From Diogma glabrata (taxonomy: Eukaryota; Arthropoda; Insecta; Diptera; Cylindrotomidae), in NCBI GenBank assembly GCA_963693315.1, contig OY856186.1, forward strand, positions 77,474,042-77,538,041: a DNA stretch of 64,000 bases, written 5' to 3'. This document shows positions 20,998-30,166 of this stretch, one piece after another. The stretch's first letter is position 1. The number at the start of each line of letters is the position of its first letter. The notes beneath the pieces are model-generated. The model was not told the DNA's origin. It ran no database searches and worked only from the letters and a program-made list of their open reading frames with translations. Both the position numbers and the translations under genes were made by a program.

Positions 20998-23274
20998 ATG
21001 GCTGATCAAAGAGCACTTCAACGCATTTATCGTAGAATAGTCGAAATAAATAAAAAGGTGAAAGCTTGTGATCAACAAACCGAGTTAAGCGCTGTTCAAA
21101 CGCTCCTCCGATCGCTTAATGACGAATGGAAAGAAATGAAAGAGCTAGATCGCGTATACCAGCCAGCTGTAACCGATCAATATGAAGAACAAATTTTAAA
21201 AATAGAGAAGCAATATTATGAAGCCAAAGATTTTCTGTTTAAAATCGAGATAGAAGTGAGAGAGAATGTGGAAAATAGTAAAATGAATTGCACGATCGAT
21301 GACCTGGTCATTAATCAGCAGTCATTTCTGAAGGAATTCCATTCAGCTAACAAAAATGATGAAATTCGTCTCCCTCCTTTAAATTTGCCGACATTTTCGG
21401 GAAATTATGCAGAATTTCCTTCATTTCGTGGCTTGTTTGAGGCATCAGTGCACAACAATCCAAAATATTCGAAGGTGTACAAGCTAAAATATTTAAAAAA
21501 CTTTCTTCGCGAACCAGCTGCATCTCTCATTCGACACATGGATCTTACCGATGCAAATTATGAAGAAGCATGGGATAAATTAATTGAAAGGTATGATAAA
21601 CCAGATCTTGTAATAATCTCTCTTATCAAACAGTTTTTAGACCAACCGAGTATCACAAAGGCTTCAGCGAAGAGCTTACATAGCATGGCTGATGTTTCGG
21701 ACGAAGTTTTAAGAGGTTTCAAGGTTTTAGGGGAAGACGCGCAAAAGAGAGATCCTTGGCTTGTTTATTCACTTGTGCAAAAATTAGACCGTGAAACAAA
21801 AGAAGCTTGGTCACTTGAAGTGGCTAATGAGTGCTATCCATCATTGGATAGCTTTTTCAGCTTTCTTAGAAAAAGGGGCAATGCATTAGAAAAAATTGAT
21901 ATGAACCAGTCTTCGACGAGCGCCAGACACAATGCATCCAGAAATGTGAAAGCTCTGCATTCAAATGTAACTGCAAATGTTTGTGCAAAGTGTAATGATC
22001 AACATTACTTAAACAACTGTGAAGAGTTCCTAAAATTAAATATCCCAGATAGAAAAGCATTTGTGGCGGAACGGAAATTATGTTTTGTATGTCTTGCCGC
22101 AAATCATCAAGCCGTAGTATGTCGATCAAGATATAGATGTGGTAAATGCAAAAAAAGACATCACCTTACTTTGCATATAGAAAACGACGACCTAAATAGG
22201 GCAGAAATATCCAACCCAGAACCAGACACATGCACTAAAACTTACAACACATCAATCGCCTTTCAGAAACAAGAAAATGATCCCACAAAATATAAAGCCA
22301 TACTTCCCACAGCTGTAGTGTTAATTGCAGATGTAACTGGAAGAATGCAGAAATGTCGTGCGCTGCTTGATTCTGGATCAGAAGCCTCATTTATCACCGA
22401 ATCATGTGTGCAAAAACTAGGTCTACAAAGAAGAACAGCAAATGTTACGGTTTCCGGTTTGACAAACGGCATTTTAAAAACAAAGGGTGTAACAACAGTA
22501 ACTGCTCACTCCCTACATCAGTATAGCAACAAGATATCAATAGATACGTTGGTTTTGGTTACACTTCCTTGCAGAGTGCCGAGCGTCAGCATCACATTAA
22601 AGGAATATAAGGTTTTGGATGAACTTAAACTAGCAGATCCTGAATACAGTCGACCAGGGTCAATTGACATTCTAATTGGCGCTGATCGATTTTTTTACCT
22701 TTTACTGGATGGTCAAAGAACGATTGAGAATTCTTCCATTATCGCAAGAAACTCGATATTTGGCTGGATTGTTTCGGGAACCTCTGCCAAACCCGCAGAT
22801 GGTTCATATAATGTTGAATCAAACTTTTCGGTGGTTAATTTTCAAGTTGACGTGAATTTGGATAGCACGCTTCGTAAATTTTGGGAAATAGAAGAAGTGC
22901 TTCCCACAGAGAATAAATTCACACAAGAAGAAAAGGATTGTGAACAACATTTCATTGAAACCTGTAAAAAATGTTCCGATGGGCGATTCATAATTGAAAT
23001 TCCATTTAAGAAAGAAGCAAAAAAACTTGGTAATTCTTTTTATATGGCAAAAAAAAGGTACTATGGGCTAGAAAAAAGGTTTGATTCATGTGCAGCTTTC
23101 AAAAATGAATACACAAAATGTATAGATGAGTATATTTCAAATGGATACCTGAAACTACTCACTAAAACAGAAACACTTTTAGATGTGTCGCACATTCGTT
23201 TGGTTAGAAGATCATCATGCCACTTTCCCGCATGGATAATTTTTTATCGATTTGTAAAATATTTTTATTTTTGA
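20998..23274 (+). CDS. Truncated BEL/Pao gag-pol polyprotein (758 aa)
   Basis: The first 731 or so residues match the complete polyprotein at 24371. They comprise the gag region with the DUF1759-type segment LPPLNLPTFSGNYAEF, Cys/His knuckles (CAKCNDQHYLNNC; CFVCLAANHQAVVC), the protease block LLDSGSEASF near residue 458, and the linker before reverse transcriptase. At 23192 the sequence jumps into duplicated flanking DNA and encodes about 27 unrelated residues before a stop. It lacks reverse transcriptase, RNase H and integrase, so it cannot move on its own. It could still make gag and protease if transcribed from its LTR. Confidence 0.9.
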   Translation: MADQRALQRIYRRIVEINKKVKACDQQTELSAVQTLLRSLNDEWKEMKELDRVYQPAVTDQYEEQILKIEKQYYEAKDFLFKIEIEVRENVENSKMNCTIDDLVINQQSFLKEFHSANKNDEIRLPPLNLPTFSGNYAEFPSFRGLFEASVHNNPKYSKVYKLKYLKNFLREPAASLIRHMDLTDANYEEAWDKLIERYDKPDLVIISLIKQFLDQPSITKASAKSLHSMADVSDEVLRGFKVLGEDAQKRDPWLVYSLVQKLDRETKEAWSLEVANECYPSLDSFFSFLRKRGNALEKIDMNQSSTSARHNASRNVKALHSNVTANVCAKCNDQHYLNNCEEFLKLNIPDRKAFVAERKLCFVCLAANHQAVVCRSRYRCGKCKKRHHLTLHIENDDLNRAEISNPEPDTCTKTYNTSIAFQKQENDPTKYKAILPTAVVLIADVTGRMQKCRALLDSGSEASFITESCVQKLGLQRRTANVTVSGLTNGILKTKGVTTVTAHSLHQYSNKISIDTLVLVTLPCRVPSVSITLKEYKVLDELKLADPEYSRPGSIDILIGADRFFYLLLDGQRTIENSSIIARNSIFGWIVSGTSAKPADGSYNVESNFSVVNFQVDVNLDSTLRKFWEIEEVLPTENKFTQEEKDCEQHFIETCKKCSDGRFIIEIPFKKEAKKLGNSFYMAKKRYYGLEKRFDSCAAFKNEYTKCIDEYISNGYLKLLTKTETLLDVSHIRLVRRSSCHFPAWIIFYRFVKYFYF

Positions 23275-23666
23275 TCAACATTTGTGACAACCCCGCTTAG
23301 TCCTTGCTATTGACATACTAGTTGACATGAGATATCACATACCACTAGCAATAGCAGTAAAATATCACTATCCAATGTGATATCTTACGGGTGTTGGCGG
23401 ATGAAGTATATTCAACGGTACCGCACTTAATCATGGCGGTAGAATATGCCCTGATGATGGCACGCTATTTCTTGCTCGAAGAAATTACCATTCATGTGGT
23501 CTTTAACCATTTAGGAACACAGTGCGTCACTTAATCAAGGAATATTCCACTAGTTGGATCATTGACAACTCCATTTTAGTTTTGTTCGTGCAAATTTTTC
23601 CAAAAATTTGATTTTTCTCCTTTTACTGCAATAATCCTATCATTGGTCTTTGTCATATTTTATATG

Positions 23667-24271
23667 TGTTTCATCACTAAGCTTCTATATATAACCAGAA
23701 AATAAGCATAATACAGGCCGCAACTGCGATCGCTACTTATTACATCAAACATTAATCTTGTGTAGCATTAACAAACATTTGTAACATAAATCTAAACATT
23801 CCATGCATCTTACATAGTTCGCTGATAATTGTGGTTAATGTTTAGCTTCGCCATCTGTCAACCAATAGATGAATTACATATCTTACCTGTATTACTGTCA
23901 ACATGACAAAATTAAATAAAACGAAATCAAGAAATTTTTACCAAACAAATTTCTCTTTCATCATCGTCTGCCACACAGATCGGATCAAGAAAAATAATAT
24001 TAAAATTTCAAAAGGAGTATCATCGCTATCAGCCATATTGAAAGGAGAATATATAAATTTATAAATACTGGGTTCAACTAAAACTACTGTGAAGTATAAT
24101 TATTATATTTAATATTTATATTGTGATTTATATAAAAACAAATATAAAAATATATGTGATAATAAATATAAATATAAAATAATACAAAATTATATATGTG
24201 TACTGGTTTTTTTGTATAGGAATAATAAAGTGAAAGGAAAAACAAAAATATAAACTGCACAAAATATTACA
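23667..24271 (+). repeat. BEL/Pao 5' LTR (605 bp)
   Basis: The LTR is bounded by TGTTTCATC and ATATTACA. A TATA-like tract lies about 18 bp from its start. The primer-binding motif starts at the next base. Confidence 0.95.
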
Positions 24272-24290
24272 TGGTCCTTCGATCGGGATA
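24272..24290 (+). other. Primer-binding site (tRNA)
   Basis: TGGTCCTTCGATCGGGATA follows the 5' LTR with no spacer. TGG pairs with the CCA end of a tRNA. The same site is at 20899 in the duplicated copy. The first 13 bases match the site of the other BEL element at 53443. I do not assign the tRNA. Confidence 0.75.
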
Positions 24291-24370
24291 TCCAACAGGA
24301 ATAGGATTTCCAGCAAAATAAAAATTAAATTATTTAAATCAATTATTAGATTTTATATATTTTTAGCAAT

Positions 24371-27300
24371 ATGGCTGATCAAAGAGCACTTCAACGCATT
24401 TATCGTAGAATAGTCGAAATAAATAAAAAGGTGAAAGCTTGTGATCAACAAACCGAGTTAAGCGCTGTTCAAACGCTCCTCCGATCGCTTAATGACGAAT
24501 GGAAAGAAATGAAAGAGCTAGATCGCGTATACCAGCCAGCTGTAACCGATCAATATGAAGAACAAATTTTAAAAATAGAGAAGCAATATTATGAAGCCAA
24601 AGATTTTCTGTTTAAAATCGAGATAGAAGTGAGAGAGAATGTGGAAAATAGTAAAATGAATTGCACGATCGATGACCTGGTCATTAATCAGCAGTCATTT
24701 CTGAAGGAATTCCATTCAGCTAACAAAAATGATGAAATTCGTCTCCCTCCTTTAAATTTGCCGACATTTTCGGGAAATTATGCAGAATTTCCTTCATTTC
24801 GTGGCTTGTTTGAGGCATCAGTGCACAACAATCCAAAATATTCGAAGGTGTACAAGCTAAAATATTTAAAAAACTTTCTTCGCGAACCAGCTGCATCTCT
24901 CATTCGACACATGGATCTTACCGATGCAAATTATGAAGAAGCATGGGATAAATTAATTGAAAGGTATGATAAACCAGATCTTGTAATAATCTCTCTTATC
25001 AAACAGTTTTTAGACCAACCGAGTATCACAAAGGCTTCAGCGAAGAGCTTACATAGCATGGCTGATGTTTCGGACGAAGTTTTAAGAGGTTTCAAGGTTT
25101 TAGGGGAAGACGCGCAAAAGAGAGATCCTTGGCTTGTTTATTCACTTGTGCAAAAATTAGACCGTGAAACAAAAGAAGCTTGGTCACTTGAAGTGGCTAA
25201 TGAGTGCTATCCATCATTGGATAGCTTTTTCAGCTTTCTTAGAAAAAGGGGCAATGCATTAGAAAAAATTGATATGAACCAGTCTTCGACGAGCGCCAGA
25301 CACAATGCATCCAGAAATGTGAAAGCTCTGCATTCAAATGTAACTGCAAATGTTTGTGCAAAGTGTAATGATCAACATTACTTAAACAACTGTGAAGAGT
25401 TCCTAAAATTAAATATCCCAGATAGAAAAGCATTTGTGGCGGAACGGAAATTATGTTTTGTATGTCTTGCCGCAAATCATCAAGCCGTAGTATGTCGATC
25501 AAGATATAGATGTGGTAAATGCAAAAAAAGACATCACCTTACTTTGCATATAGAAAACGACGACCTAAATAGGGCAGAAATATCCAACCCAGAACCAGAC
25601 ACATGCACTAAAACTTACAACACATCAATCGCCTTTCAGAAACAAGAAAATGATCCCACAAAATATAAAGCCATACTTCCCACAGCTGTAGTGTTAATTG
25701 CAGATGTAACTGGAAGAATGCAGAAATGTCGTGCGCTGCTTGATTCTGGATCAGAAGCCTCATTTATCACCGAATCATGTGTGCAAAAACTAGGTCTACA
25801 AAGAAGAACAGCAAATGTTACGGTTTCCGGTTTGACAAACGGCATTTTAAAAACAAAGGGTGTAACAACAGTAACTGCTCACTCCCTACATCAGTATAGC
25901 AACAAGATATCAATAGATACGTTGGTTTTGGTTACACTTCCTTGCAGAGTGCCGAGCGTCAGCATCACATTAAAGGAATATAAGGTTTTGGATGAACTTA
26001 AACTAGCAGATCCTGAATACAGTCGACCAGGGTCAATTGACATTCTAATTGGCGCTGATCGATTTTTTTACCTTTTACTGGATGGTCAAAGAACGATTGA
26101 GAATTCTTCCATTATCGCAAGAAACTCGATATTTGGCTGGATTGTTTCGGGAACCTCTGCCAAACCCGCAGATGGTTCATATAATGTTGAATCAAACTTT
26201 TCGGTGGTTAATTTTCAAGTTGACGTGAATTTGGATAGCACGCTTCGTAAATTTTGGGAAATAGAAGAAGTGCTTCCCACAGAGAATAAATTCACACAAG
26301 AAGAAAAGGATTGTGAACAACATTTCATTGAAACCTGTAAAAAATGTTCCGATGGGCGATTCATAATTGAAATTCCATTTAAGAAAGAAGCAAAAAAACT
26401 TGGTAATTCTTTTTATATGGCAAAAAAAAGGTACTATGGGCTAGAAAAAAGGTTTGATTCATGTGCAGCTTTCAAAAATGAATACACAAAATGTATAGAT
26501 GAGTATATTTCAAATGGATACCTGAAACTACTCACTAAAACAGAAACACTTTTAGATGTGTCGCAGCATTTTTACCTTCCGCATCACGCTGTTACAAAGG
26601 CAAGTAGCTTGACTACTAAAACAAGAATTGTATTTGATGGCTCAGCTAAAAGTGCAAACGGTGTCTCTTTAAATGAAAGGATGATGGTTGGTCCAACCAT
26701 TCAACCCAGTCTATGGTCTACACTTATGCGATTTAGGAGACACAAAATTTCATTAACTGCTGATATCACAAGAATGTACAATCAAATTAGGGTGGCTGAT
26801 GGTGACACAAATTTTCAGCGAATACTCTGGCGAGATCATGTTGATAAAGAAATACAGCAATATAAATTAACCACTGTAACTTTCGGTCTTTCCAGCTCAG
26901 CATTCATAGCAATCCGATGTCTTCAGCAGATTGCTACCGAGAATAGAAGCGCAAATCCAGATGTAGCAGATATAATCATGAATGACTTTTATGTAGATGA
27001 TCTCATTTCAGGTGCTGACACGAAAGAAGACGCCAAAGACCTAAAAGAAAATCTTTCCAATTTGTTAAGTTCAGCAGGTTTTCATCTAACAAAATGGATG
27101 TCAAGTTCCCCTGAAGTTCTCGTGTCCACTGAACAGCAATCTATGCGTTTTGAACCTAGTGATACAAAAATTCCTGAAGCAAAAATCCTTGGACTTCAGT
27201 GGAATTCTTTAGATGATACATTTAGTTTCAATGTGAATATAAATCCAGAAATGAAAATTACAAAAAGAACAATACTATCTGAGTCATCCAGGATCTTTGA

Positions 27301-29536
27301 TCCTCTGAGCTGGTTATCGCCCGTCACCATACAATTTAAGATGCTGTTCCAGCGTCTATGGCTGTTAAAACTTGACTGGGATGATGATTTACCAACTGAA
27401 TTATGCCAAGCGTATCAACATTTAAGAAGAGAAATACACCGAATAGAAGATGTTAAAATTCAACGACATGTAGAGCTTAAACTAGAAAATTTAGAGATTC
27501 ACGGATTTTGTGATGCCAGCGAAAAGGCGTATGGTGCTGTGATCTACGCAAAAACAATCAGTGAGGAAGGTGAAGTTAAAATTAATCTATTAACCTCTAA
27601 ATCTAAGGTTACTCCAATTCGCCAAGTAACTCTACCAAGGTTGGAGTTATGTGGTGCTCATCTACTAGCAAAATTAATGCAAGCTGTACAACAAATTTTA
27701 CCAAAACACGCCAAGTATTTTGCTTGGACGGACTCCACAATAGTTCTAGCCTGGCTTTCGGACTATCCTGCGAAGTGGAAAACGTTTGTTGCAAATAGGA
27801 CTTCTGATATTTTGGAAAGGTTTCCAAGATCACATTGGCAGCATGTAAAATCGGAAGATAACCCGGCAGATCATATATCGAGAGGAATGCCAGCATCAAA
27901 ATTGGCCACATTATCATTATGGTGGAGCGGTCCAATCTGGTTGTCTAATCTAAACAATTGCTATTCATCAACAACTGAAAAATTGCTTCTGTCAACGACG
28001 GAAGAATGTAAAAAACAAAGGACTGAAGTATATACTGCGACAACCAACTATAACAATATTTCAATCCTGTTCGAAAAATATTCATCTTTTCAAAAAATTG
28101 TCAGAATCTTAATGTATGTTATAAGATATTACAATCACCTGAAGAAGAAACTACGGCACACTGAAAACGTACTCAGTGAACGAGAACAAGCAGTTTTTAT
28201 CTGTATTAAATGGGCACAGCATGAAGAATTTTTTAAAGAAATCAAAGATTTAACGGTGTCAAAGAGAGTTGCCAACAACAGCAAATTAGTCTCTCTCTCT
28301 CCATTCCTTGATGCAAACAATATTCTTCGGGTAGGAGGTAGACTACAACAAGCTGATATAGAATATGATGCGAAACATCCCATCATATTACCAAAGTTGC
28401 ATATTTTAACAAAGTATATTATACAAGATACACACATCAAAAATTTACATAGTGGACCAACTCTTACCTCTCATCTTATACGTCAAAATTTTTGGATAAT
28501 CGGGGGACAAGCAACAATAAGAACGCAACTAAAGGATTGTGTTACTTGTAAAAGATTTCGCGGAAAAACTTCACAACAATTAATGGGTTGCCTGCCGAAG
28601 TCAAGAGTTACTCCATCAAGGCCATTTACTCAATGCGGAATAGATTATGCAGGACCAATATTGCTGGCCACAAAAAGGGGCAGAGGCGCAAAACTGGTGA
28701 AAGGTTATATTTCCATTTTTGTGTGTATGTCAACGAAAGCAGTGCATTTGGAACCAGTGAATGACCTCACTACCGCTGCCTTTATTGCTGCATTGAGAAG
28801 ATTTGCAGCCCGAAGAGGAGTGCCCGCAGAGATCTACACAGATAATGGGTCGAACTTTATAGGAGCTGATCGAGAGCTAAAAAGGGTAATCGGTGAATTG
28901 AATAGTAATAAAAATTGTTCTATTTTAGAGTACTCAGCACAATATGGAACGCAGTGGCATTTTATTCCACCAATGTCTCCCAATTTTGGTGGACTGTGGG
29001 AAGCAGCTGTGAAGTCCGTCAAAACTCATCTTCTAAAGTTTACTGGAAATGCTCATTTAACCTTTGAGGAAATGTCAACTTTGTTAACTCAAATAGAAGT
29101 GCTGCTTAATTCTAGACCGCTATATTCAATCGTGACCGATGATCATACAATTGATGTTCTTACACCATCACATTTTCTGTTCGGATCTGCAACCGGATTG
29201 ATCCCCGAAAGAAACTACAGTGAAACTCCAACAAATCGTCTCACGCGATGGGAATTAGTACAACAGAAAGTTCAACAGTTCTGGAAAAGATACCAATCAG
29301 AGTATCTCAATACGTTACATCAGCGGAATAAGTGGCAAAATACATCTGAAAATCTAAAACCGGGTGATGTGGTTACTGTAAAAGAAGATAATTTACCACC
29401 AGGGAAATGGGCTCTTGCTAAAATAATAGAAGTTCACCCTGACACAGAAGGTCTTATACGTGTAGTAACCGTTAAAACTGCAACATCAACTTTCAAGCGA
29501 CCAATCACCAAAATATGCAAGCTCCCAATTTGTTGA
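24371..29536 (+). CDS. BEL/Pao gag-pol polyprotein (1,721 aa)
   Basis: One uninterrupted frame starts at the first ATG after the primer-binding site. In order it holds: gag with a DUF1759-type segment (about residues 125-205), Cys/His knuckles (about 328-390), and aspartic protease with LLDSGSEASF (Asp near 458). Reverse transcriptase follows, with TRIVFDGSA, LTADITRMYNQI and the catalytic YVDD near 874. RNase H has GFCDASEKAYG near 1045 and AWTDSTIVLAWL. Integrase has an HPIILP/H-H-C-C zinc region from about 1335 and catalytic-core motifs GIDYAGP (near 1422), TDNGSNF (near 1492) and GGLWEAAV (near 1541). A DUF5641-like tail follows with LKPGDVVTVKEDNLPPGKW. The product is expected to form cytoplasmic particles, copy the RNA to DNA and integrate it. 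All catalytic motifs look intact. Confidence 0.97.
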   Translation: MADQRALQRIYRRIVEINKKVKACDQQTELSAVQTLLRSLNDEWKEMKELDRVYQPAVTDQYEEQILKIEKQYYEAKDFLFKIEIEVRENVENSKMNCTIDDLVINQQSFLKEFHSANKNDEIRLPPLNLPTFSGNYAEFPSFRGLFEASVHNNPKYSKVYKLKYLKNFLREPAASLIRHMDLTDANYEEAWDKLIERYDKPDLVIISLIKQFLDQPSITKASAKSLHSMADVSDEVLRGFKVLGEDAQKRDPWLVYSLVQKLDRETKEAWSLEVANECYPSLDSFFSFLRKRGNALEKIDMNQSSTSARHNASRNVKALHSNVTANVCAKCNDQHYLNNCEEFLKLNIPDRKAFVAERKLCFVCLAANHQAVVCRSRYRCGKCKKRHHLTLHIENDDLNRAEISNPEPDTCTKTYNTSIAFQKQENDPTKYKAILPTAVVLIADVTGRMQKCRALLDSGSEASFITESCVQKLGLQRRTANVTVSGLTNGILKTKGVTTVTAHSLHQYSNKISIDTLVLVTLPCRVPSVSITLKEYKVLDELKLADPEYSRPGSIDILIGADRFFYLLLDGQRTIENSSIIARNSIFGWIVSGTSAKPADGSYNVESNFSVVNFQVDVNLDSTLRKFWEIEEVLPTENKFTQEEKDCEQHFIETCKKCSDGRFIIEIPFKKEAKKLGNSFYMAKKRYYGLEKRFDSCAAFKNEYTKCIDEYISNGYLKLLTKTETLLDVSQHFYLPHHAVTKASSLTTKTRIVFDGSAKSANGVSLNERMMVGPTIQPSLWSTLMRFRRHKISLTADITRMYNQIRVADGDTNFQRILWRDHVDKEIQQYKLTTVTFGLSSSAFIAIRCLQQIATENRSANPDVADIIMNDFYVDDLISGADTKEDAKDLKENLSNLLSSAGFHLTKWMSSSPEVLVSTEQQSMRFEPSDTKIPEAKILGLQWNSLDDTFSFNVNINPEMKITKRTILSESSRIFDPLSWLSPVTIQFKMLFQRLWLLKLDWDDDLPTELCQAYQHLRREIHRIEDVKIQRHVELKLENLEIHGFCDASEKAYGAVIYAKTISEEGEVKINLLTSKSKVTPIRQVTLPRLELCGAHLLAKLMQAVQQILPKHAKYFAWTDSTIVLAWLSDYPAKWKTFVANRTSDILERFPRSHWQHVKSEDNPADHISRGMPASKLATLSLWWSGPIWLSNLNNCYSSTTEKLLLSTTEECKKQRTEVYTATTNYNNISILFEKYSSFQKIVRILMYVIRYYNHLKKKLRHTENVLSEREQAVFICIKWAQHEEFFKEIKDLTVSKRVANNSKLVSLSPFLDANNILRVGGRLQQADIEYDAKHPIILPKLHILTKYIIQDTHIKNLHSGPTLTSHLIRQNFWIIGGQATIRTQLKDCVTCKRFRGKTSQQLMGCLPKSRVTPSRPFTQCGIDYAGPILLATKRGRGAKLVKGYISIFVCMSTKAVHLEPVNDLTTAAFIAALRRFAARRGVPAEIYTDNGSNFIGADRELKRVIGELNSNKNCSILEYSAQYGTQWHFIPPMSPNFGGLWEAAVKSVKTHLLKFTGNAHLTFEEMSTLLTQIEVLLNSRPLYSIVTDDHTIDVLTPSHFLFGSATGLIPERNYSETPTNRLTRWELVQQKVQQFWKRYQSEYLNTLHQRNKWQNTSENLKPGDVVTVKEDNLPPGKWALAKIIEVHPDTEGLIRVVTVKTATSTFKRPITKICKLPIC

Positions 29537-29546
29537 CTCCGTCAGC

Positions 29547-29556
29547 GTGGGGAGTA
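29547..29556 (+). other. Polypurine tract
   Basis: GTGGGGAGTA ends at the base before the 3' LTR. This is the usual position for priming of plus-strand DNA synthesis. It is short and has two T residues. Confidence 0.6.
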
Positions 29557-30161
29557 TGTTTCATCACTAAGCTTCTATATATAACCAGAAAATAAGCATA
29601 ATACAGGCCGCAACTGCGATCGCTACTTATTACATCAAACATTAATCTTGTGTAGCATTAACAAACATTTGTAACATAAATCTAAACATTCCATGCATCT
29701 TACATAGTTCGCTGATAATTGTGGTTAATGTTTAGCTTCGCCATCTGTCAACCAATAGATGAATTACATATCTTACCTGTATTACTGTCAACATGACAAA
29801 ATTAAATAAAACGAAATCAAGAAATTTTTACCAAACAAATTTCTCTTTCATCATCGTCTGCCACACAGATCGGATCAAGAAAAATAATATTAAAATTTCA
29901 AAAGGAGTATCATCGCTATCAGCCATATTGAAAGGAGAATATATAAATTTATAAATACTGGGTTCAACTAAAACTACTGTGAAGTATAATTATTATATTT
30001 AATATTTATATTGTGATTTATATAAAAACAAATATAAAAATATATGTGATAATAAATATAAATATAAAATAATACAAAATTATATATGTGTACTGGTTTT
30101 TTTGTATAGGAATAATAAAGTGAAAGGAAAAACAAAAATATAAACTGCACAAAATATTACA
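29557..30161 (+). repeat. BEL/Pao 3' LTR (605 bp)
   Basis: Same length and ends as the 5' LTR at 23667. By eye I found no difference from it. It is followed by ATATG, the target duplication. Confidence 0.95.
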
Positions 30162-30166
30162 ATATG

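Larger units (their letters stand above)
19822..23192 (+). repeat. 3,371-bp tandem duplication, unit 1
   Basis: This unit recurs at 23195-26565 with an offset of 3,373 bp. It holds 472 bp of host flank, the complete BEL/Pao 5' LTR, gag and the start of pol. A two-base filler (CA, 23193-23194) separates the units. I noticed one difference: T at 20489 against C at 23862 and in the 3' LTR at 29752. The host flank is duplicated too, so this happened after the element inserted, or it is an assembly artefact. Confidence 0.95.
23195..26565 (+). repeat. 3,371-bp tandem duplication, unit 2
   Basis: This is the second unit, and its 3' edge continues into the rest of the BEL/Pao pol gene. Its left part (23195-23666) is the duplicated host flank, including the 5-bp ATATG that forms the target duplication. 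Confidence 0.95.
23667..30161 (+). mobile_element. Complete BEL/Pao LTR retrotransposon (6,495 bp)
   Basis: Identical-looking 605-bp LTRs (23667-24271 and 29557-30161) begin TGTT and end ACA. They flank one long gag-pol frame. The 5-bp ATATG directly precedes the left LTR (23662-23666; also 20289-20293) and follows the right LTR (30162-30166), as expected for a target duplication. The order of domains (gag, protease, reverse transcriptase, RNase H, integrase, DUF5641-like tail) is that of BEL/Pao elements. No env-like frame is present. The element looks young. Confidence 0.97.
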
